Below the pieces are notes generated by a model. It was given only the letters and a program-made list of their open reading frames with translations, searched no databases and was not told where the DNA came from. A program made the position numbers and the translations under genes. Of a DNA stretch of 64,000 bases, positions 61,001 through 64,000 are shown in pieces; within the stretch, counting starts at the first letter, position 1; each line of letters begins with the position of its first letter. Source of the DNA: Parelaphostrongylus tenuis (lineage: Eukaryota > Nematoda > Chromadorea > Rhabditida > Metastrongylidae). The stretch spans positions 372,001 to 436,000 of the forward strand of contig JAHQIW010007107.1 in NCBI GenBank assembly GCA_019055375.1, written 5' to 3'.

Positions 61001-64000
61001 CATGAACATCATTTTCGTTAGATTTAATTGAAGACTCAAGCGTGATCGAGATCGGTCAGCATTCGTGTCGCTTGGCTGATGTTTGGTGTTACGAGGACGA
61101 TATCATCAGCAAAGCGAAGATGGGTTGATTGTCGATTGTCAATTTTTACTCCCATATCGGCCCATTCTAATGATCGCGTCGCATTGTCGAACCCCTCTTC
61201 TTACGTCAATGGTTATTGTAGAGTGGAGATATCTTGGTCGTGAAATCTTTATGAAGCTCTTGAAGGATCATTATGTACCGAATAGGGACGCCTTGGTTAT
61301 CCAGAGCCTCTATAACCGCTTCTGTTTCCACTGAATCAAAGGCTTTCTTCAGACCGACGAAAGTGAGACATAGTGGTTGTTTGTACTCTCGCGAAACTTT
61401 ATTGAGTCTTCTAATCGTGTGGATGTGGTATTTGGTGCTAAATCATTTTTGGAACCCTGCTTGTTCGCATAGCTGTCTTTCGTCCAGTGTTCTGTCAACC
61501 CTGTTTAGGATGGCTCGAGTTAAGAGTTAATAGGAAGGTCTCCTTTTTTGAACAACAATACGGTCTTGCTGGTTTTCCATTGAATGGGGACCTTGCATTC
61601 TGTCAGATAGCGAGTGAAGAGCCGAGCCAGGGTGTTGATGAGAACTGGCGGCAGGTTCTTCAGGTGTTCTGGTCTAATCCTGTCTGGACCGGGTGTTGGT
61701 TCTGTTCTTCACCGACGATATAGCAAGCCGGATTTCGGAAAGGAGAACCGGTGGAACGCTATATTCATCCTCTTTCAATATGTGGAGTACTGTGCAAAAA
61801 TATTTGCGTCAGCCGGGATTCGAACCCAGATCTCACTCTTTCCGGGAGCGTATGCTAACCGTTGCACTACCGACGGTATCCCGGCTGACGCAAATGTTTT
61901 TGCACAGTACTCCACATGTTGGGTATACTAATAACATCATACCACTGCTTCCATTTATATGACGGTAAGAGGACATGGCTAGCGAAGAGATCCGAGTAGT
62001 ATTGGTAGATGATTTTCTTCATAGCCCTTCTCGAAGCTGTAAAAGTCCCGTCAGGGCATCAGAGTGCAATAATTTTGGTCTTATAATTGGCTAAGCCTCG
62101 CTGGGCTATGCGAATGCTCTTCCCAACTTCTGCAGCGCTTCGCAAGTTCGGACGTTAGGTTTCAGCTGCTTGTAGCTCGTGCGATTCCACGTTGACGTAT
62201 CAACTCGAGTGTCTGCGGAGACAAACGTCTTTTCGTGACCTTAGGACTCTCGAATTTCATAGCGCTCACGTGAAGATATACAACGAGCCGATCGTATTCT
62301 TTGTCGATGTTGTCGATTACGGTATCTTCCCGAAAGCCGACTAATGATTTGAGTACATCCCAGTTTATGGTAGTTCTGGGACATCATTGTTTGAATTTAT
62401 CGGCTTTCTCTCCTTTCCGCGAAAAACGGAATGTTGCGCGAAGGAGGCGATGGTCTGATTTGTGTAGAACTCAGGAACAACAGCGACATCGGTTGGACAA
62501 AACCTTTGATTTACTATGATGTGGTCTATTTCGTTATGCTACACTCCATTGGGACACTCCCACGTCCATCGCTGAGAGTAGGCTTTTGGAATTGTGGCTT
62601 CCATGGATGGTTTGTGTCGTTACGATAAATTCAGATGGCCTCTCAACCTGTTCATTCCATTCTAGTCCGTGAGTCCCAATGTGACGTTCTTCTAGGTCCA
62701 ATTTTTGCGTTAAAATCTCCGACAATGACCTTTAAGAATGTATGATCTTCTCTAAAGAATTTTTCGAGGTCCGTATAGAACGCTTCGACTTCGTCTTCGT
62801 CATAGCTTGGTGTTGGTGCGTAAGCAACGAAGATGGTCAAAGGCGGCATAGAATTACATCGTTTCAACCGTAACCGTCCGATACGGGTTGTTAGTTGTTC
62901 CACGAATCGATTTTCACGGTCAAATTTGATTTAACGAGGACGTTAATGCCGCCGACACCTCTGCTATCGCATTTTCCAAGAAACAGTTCTTCTCTCGGTG
63001 TCATAAATAGCGTGAAAAGGGTGGCGTCTTCTTGTCTCAGCCAGGCCAATGACATCGACTTTATCCTTTTTGCTTGAATCAGTAGATTCTCTACAGCGGA
63101 TTCATGAACAAGGGATCTTGCATTATAGGTATAGATAGTAATTTTAGTCCGTTTTGGTCTTCGCAGCCTAGTTTGGCCCTGAGACTTTAGCAGCCTCTCC
63201 GTACTCGTCCTTCCTGGCGCTGCCGTACGAGGGGCTCTTTCGGAGTCAGGGGAATGAGGCCCATATTTGTTACTGGTTTTAGCATTTTATACCGAGCGTA
63301 TAGCTTGCTAGGTTTTAAACGTGGGGCTGGGTACCCACGAGTAGCTCGCCAGTCGCTCTTGGAGAAGCGGAAGGAGCTTATTTGTTGAAGGCAACTCCTA
63401 ACCGCCTCCCTGGACTTCCCAGTCGCTTGATTTTTGGCTTTTGGCCGACTTGACTCATAGAAACATAGTTCTGTCAGGTCGGCGCTGCAGAAACAGGGTG
63501 CTCATCCTCTGAATCCACCTGCGTCTCTGGGAAGCACACGGTCTCTTTTGGTTCGTGTTTATTCCCCTCACCACGTGGGGACGCGCCACGTGTCCTCGCG
63601 ACTAGCCGAGCGAGATCCCTCAAAGAGGAAAATCCGTGGAGCTACATCGTGACTTTAGTCATTGTTAAGAGTGTGTAAAACACGTCGTAGTGTAAGGCCG
63701 TGTACTTTCAATATCTCTAGTACCACTTAGATCTGTTGATTTCAGCGACTCCCGCACAAGAAATTTTGGTCAAACCGATCACGGATTTAACTCAGGTGGA
63801 CGTTACAACAATGAACGTGCATCAGTCAGAGAGAAAAATTTTGGATTTCGCAATGAAGGAAGTCCGTTCGGAGGCTTCAATGGACGGGACAAAAGTGATC
63901 GTGACCGTTACCCAACACGTGATGATCGTGGCGAGTTCAAGGAAAACACACGAGGATTTTCTCGAGCAGCAGAGGATAGCAGAAGTTTTGGTAGAGATGC
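55069..64000 (+). CDS. rde-12: RDE-12-like FG-repeat DEAD-box helicase, N-terminal part (runs off window)
   Basis: Exons: 55069-55141, 55197-55233, 57249-57286, 57530-57598, 59757-59844, 63746-64000 (continues). All phases agree, and the acceptors are TTTAG, TTTTAG, TTTCAG, TTGTAG and TTTCAG. The product starts MGFGDEADVRPVAAFGKGG and continues as a low-complexity, charged region rich in FG and RG/RD dipeptides: GFGE, PFGN, DFGD, NFGQ, NFGFRN, PFGGFNG, SFGRD. Such FG-rich tails occur in the germ-granule helicases GLH-1/2/4 and in RDE-12, the Vasa-related DEAD-box protein that acts with Argonautes in C. elegans RNAi and sits in P granules and cytoplasmic foci. From memory, C. elegans letm-1 (F58G11.1) and rde-12 (F58G11.2) are neighbours, which favours RDE-12. 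The helicase motifs are not in the window. Alternatives are a GLH-type helicase or another RG/FG RNA-binding protein. Confidence 0.75.
55234..57248 (+). other. rde-12: rde-12-like gene intron 2
   Basis: A 2-kb intron, GTATGT to TTTTAG. It holds a MITE at 56772-57196 and a possible tRNA-like head near 56310-56335 (GCGTGTAGGATAGCGGTTGG). The rest is unassigned. Confidence 0.75.
56772..57196. mobile_element. MITE, about 425 bp, in intron 2
   Basis: The left arm TAACATATTTTGAGCCTATC ATGAGGTCCGTT pairs with the right arm, whose rc is AAAATATTTTGAGCCTATCA TGAGGCCCGTTATGACA. The interior has GCACTTATACAGTGCTG near the left and CTAGCAGTGTTAAATGTC near the right. It belongs to the same family as the short tandem copies at 45378-45612. 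Confidence 0.75.
57599..59756 (+). other. rde-12: rde-12-like gene intron 4
   Basis: A 2.2-kb intron, GTGTAT to TTGTAG. It contains a SINE-C head (57655-57740: CATGTGTGGTGCAGTGTATA GAGATGCTCTGCGAC) and a truncated SINE-D. An open frame at 58723-59001 lies here without family resemblance. Confidence 0.75.
59364..59515 (-). repeat. SINE-D copy, 5' truncated
   Basis: Minus-strand body and end: rc of TATTGTGCGGATCTTAGTAC, GAATACTGATCTAGCATGTC, CTCCTTGTAATCTCGAGAAT, TTGTTGACTGCCGTAGAGTG. The tRNA head is missing. Confidence 0.7.
60540..60730 (-). repeat. SINE-E copy in intron 5
   Basis: Minus-strand head is the rc of CGTGGTACACCGCATC. The body is the rc of GAGGATCTCATCGTCTTTGT, ATATCGTTGAGAACTG and CTTGCAGTCTTGGCGGTAAC. 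The B-box region is deleted. Confidence 0.65.
60836..63640 (-). mobile_element. RTE-clade LINE, antisense in intron 5, broken
   Basis: Read right to left, the minus strand gives an APE-type endonuclease: TYNARSLVHESAVENLLIQ (about 63120), DVIGLAETRRRHPFHAIYD (about 63030), VAYAPTPSYDEDEVEAFY, VIVGDFNAKIG (62700s) and IGTHGLEWNEQ. Reverse-transcriptase pieces follow: RIRPEHLKNLPPVLINTLAR (about 61670), RLFTRYLTECKVPIQWKTS, FADDIVLVTPNISQATRML (about 61110; FADD is the catalytic box) and NGTTISECSSYAYLGREID (about 60930). Frameshifts and stops are frequent, the 3' end is cut after SRRKQAAWGKFKSI, and a SINE interrupts the RT. The 5' leader probably reaches about 63640, 100 bp from the next host exon. 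It is not active. Confidence 0.9.
61781..61950 (-). repeat. SINE-A foldback nested in the LINE
   Basis: A 38-bp left arm (61781-61818, starting TGTGGAGTACTGTGCAAAA) and right arm (61879-61916) are complementary at 37 of 38 positions. The loop is a minus-strand tRNA-like head with B-box (rc of GGGATTCGAACCCAGA) and A-box (rc of GCTAACCGTTGCACTACC). The right arm continues into the usual SINE-A tail (TGGGTATACTAATAACATCA). The insertion splits the RT domain and is therefore younger than the LINE. Confidence 0.85.

Overview
This window comes from a eukaryotic, nematode-type genome. The evidence is small coding exons with GT-AG introns that often have short TTTCAG-like acceptors, a run of the nematode telomere unit TTAGGC, degenerate mariner transposons, an RTE-type LINE like those of strongylid (hookworm-group) nematodes, and many tRNA-derived SINE-like repeats. 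A clade V parasitic nematode is the best fit. That assignment is an inference; no species-specific marker was read.

The window holds two real protein-coding genes, both on the + strand in the right-hand 24 kb. The first (40444-54538) is a complete LETM1 homologue, the mitochondrial inner-membrane K+/H+ or Ca2+/H+ exchange factor and ribosome-binding protein. I assembled it from 17 exons into an unbroken 769-residue frame with consistent phases, including a short first exon that encodes an Arg-rich, acid-free presequence. One intron (after exon 15) has a GC donor. The second gene begins about 530 bp downstream (55069) and runs off the right edge. Its first six exons join in phase and encode an FG- and RG-rich low-complexity region. 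This region, plus the gene's position next to LETM1, matches C. elegans, where from memory letm-1 is F58G11.1 and rde-12 is F58G11.2. I therefore call it the N-terminal part of an RDE-12-like FG-repeat DEAD-box RNAi helicase. The helicase core would lie outside the window.

Bases 1-40400 contain no gene I can support. They are A+T-rich sequence with dispersed repeats: three mariner remnants (one with 27-bp terminal inverted repeats and TA duplications), a 347-bp foldback MITE, a 259-bp TIR element, an interstitial telomeric tract at 37071-37220, simple repeats, and at least five SINE-like families. I label the families SINE-A to SINE-E; these are window-internal labels, not database names. The same repeats fill the introns of both genes. 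Several copies form head-to-head palindromes with divergent tRNA-like promoters, including a pair flanking LETM1 exon 1. Intron 5 of the second gene carries an antisense, broken RTE LINE that is itself interrupted by a foldback SINE.

Working together: the two genes are unrelated in function (mitochondrial ion/ribosome biology versus small-RNA biology), but their close same-strand spacing is compatible with a nematode operon or simply conserved microsynteny.
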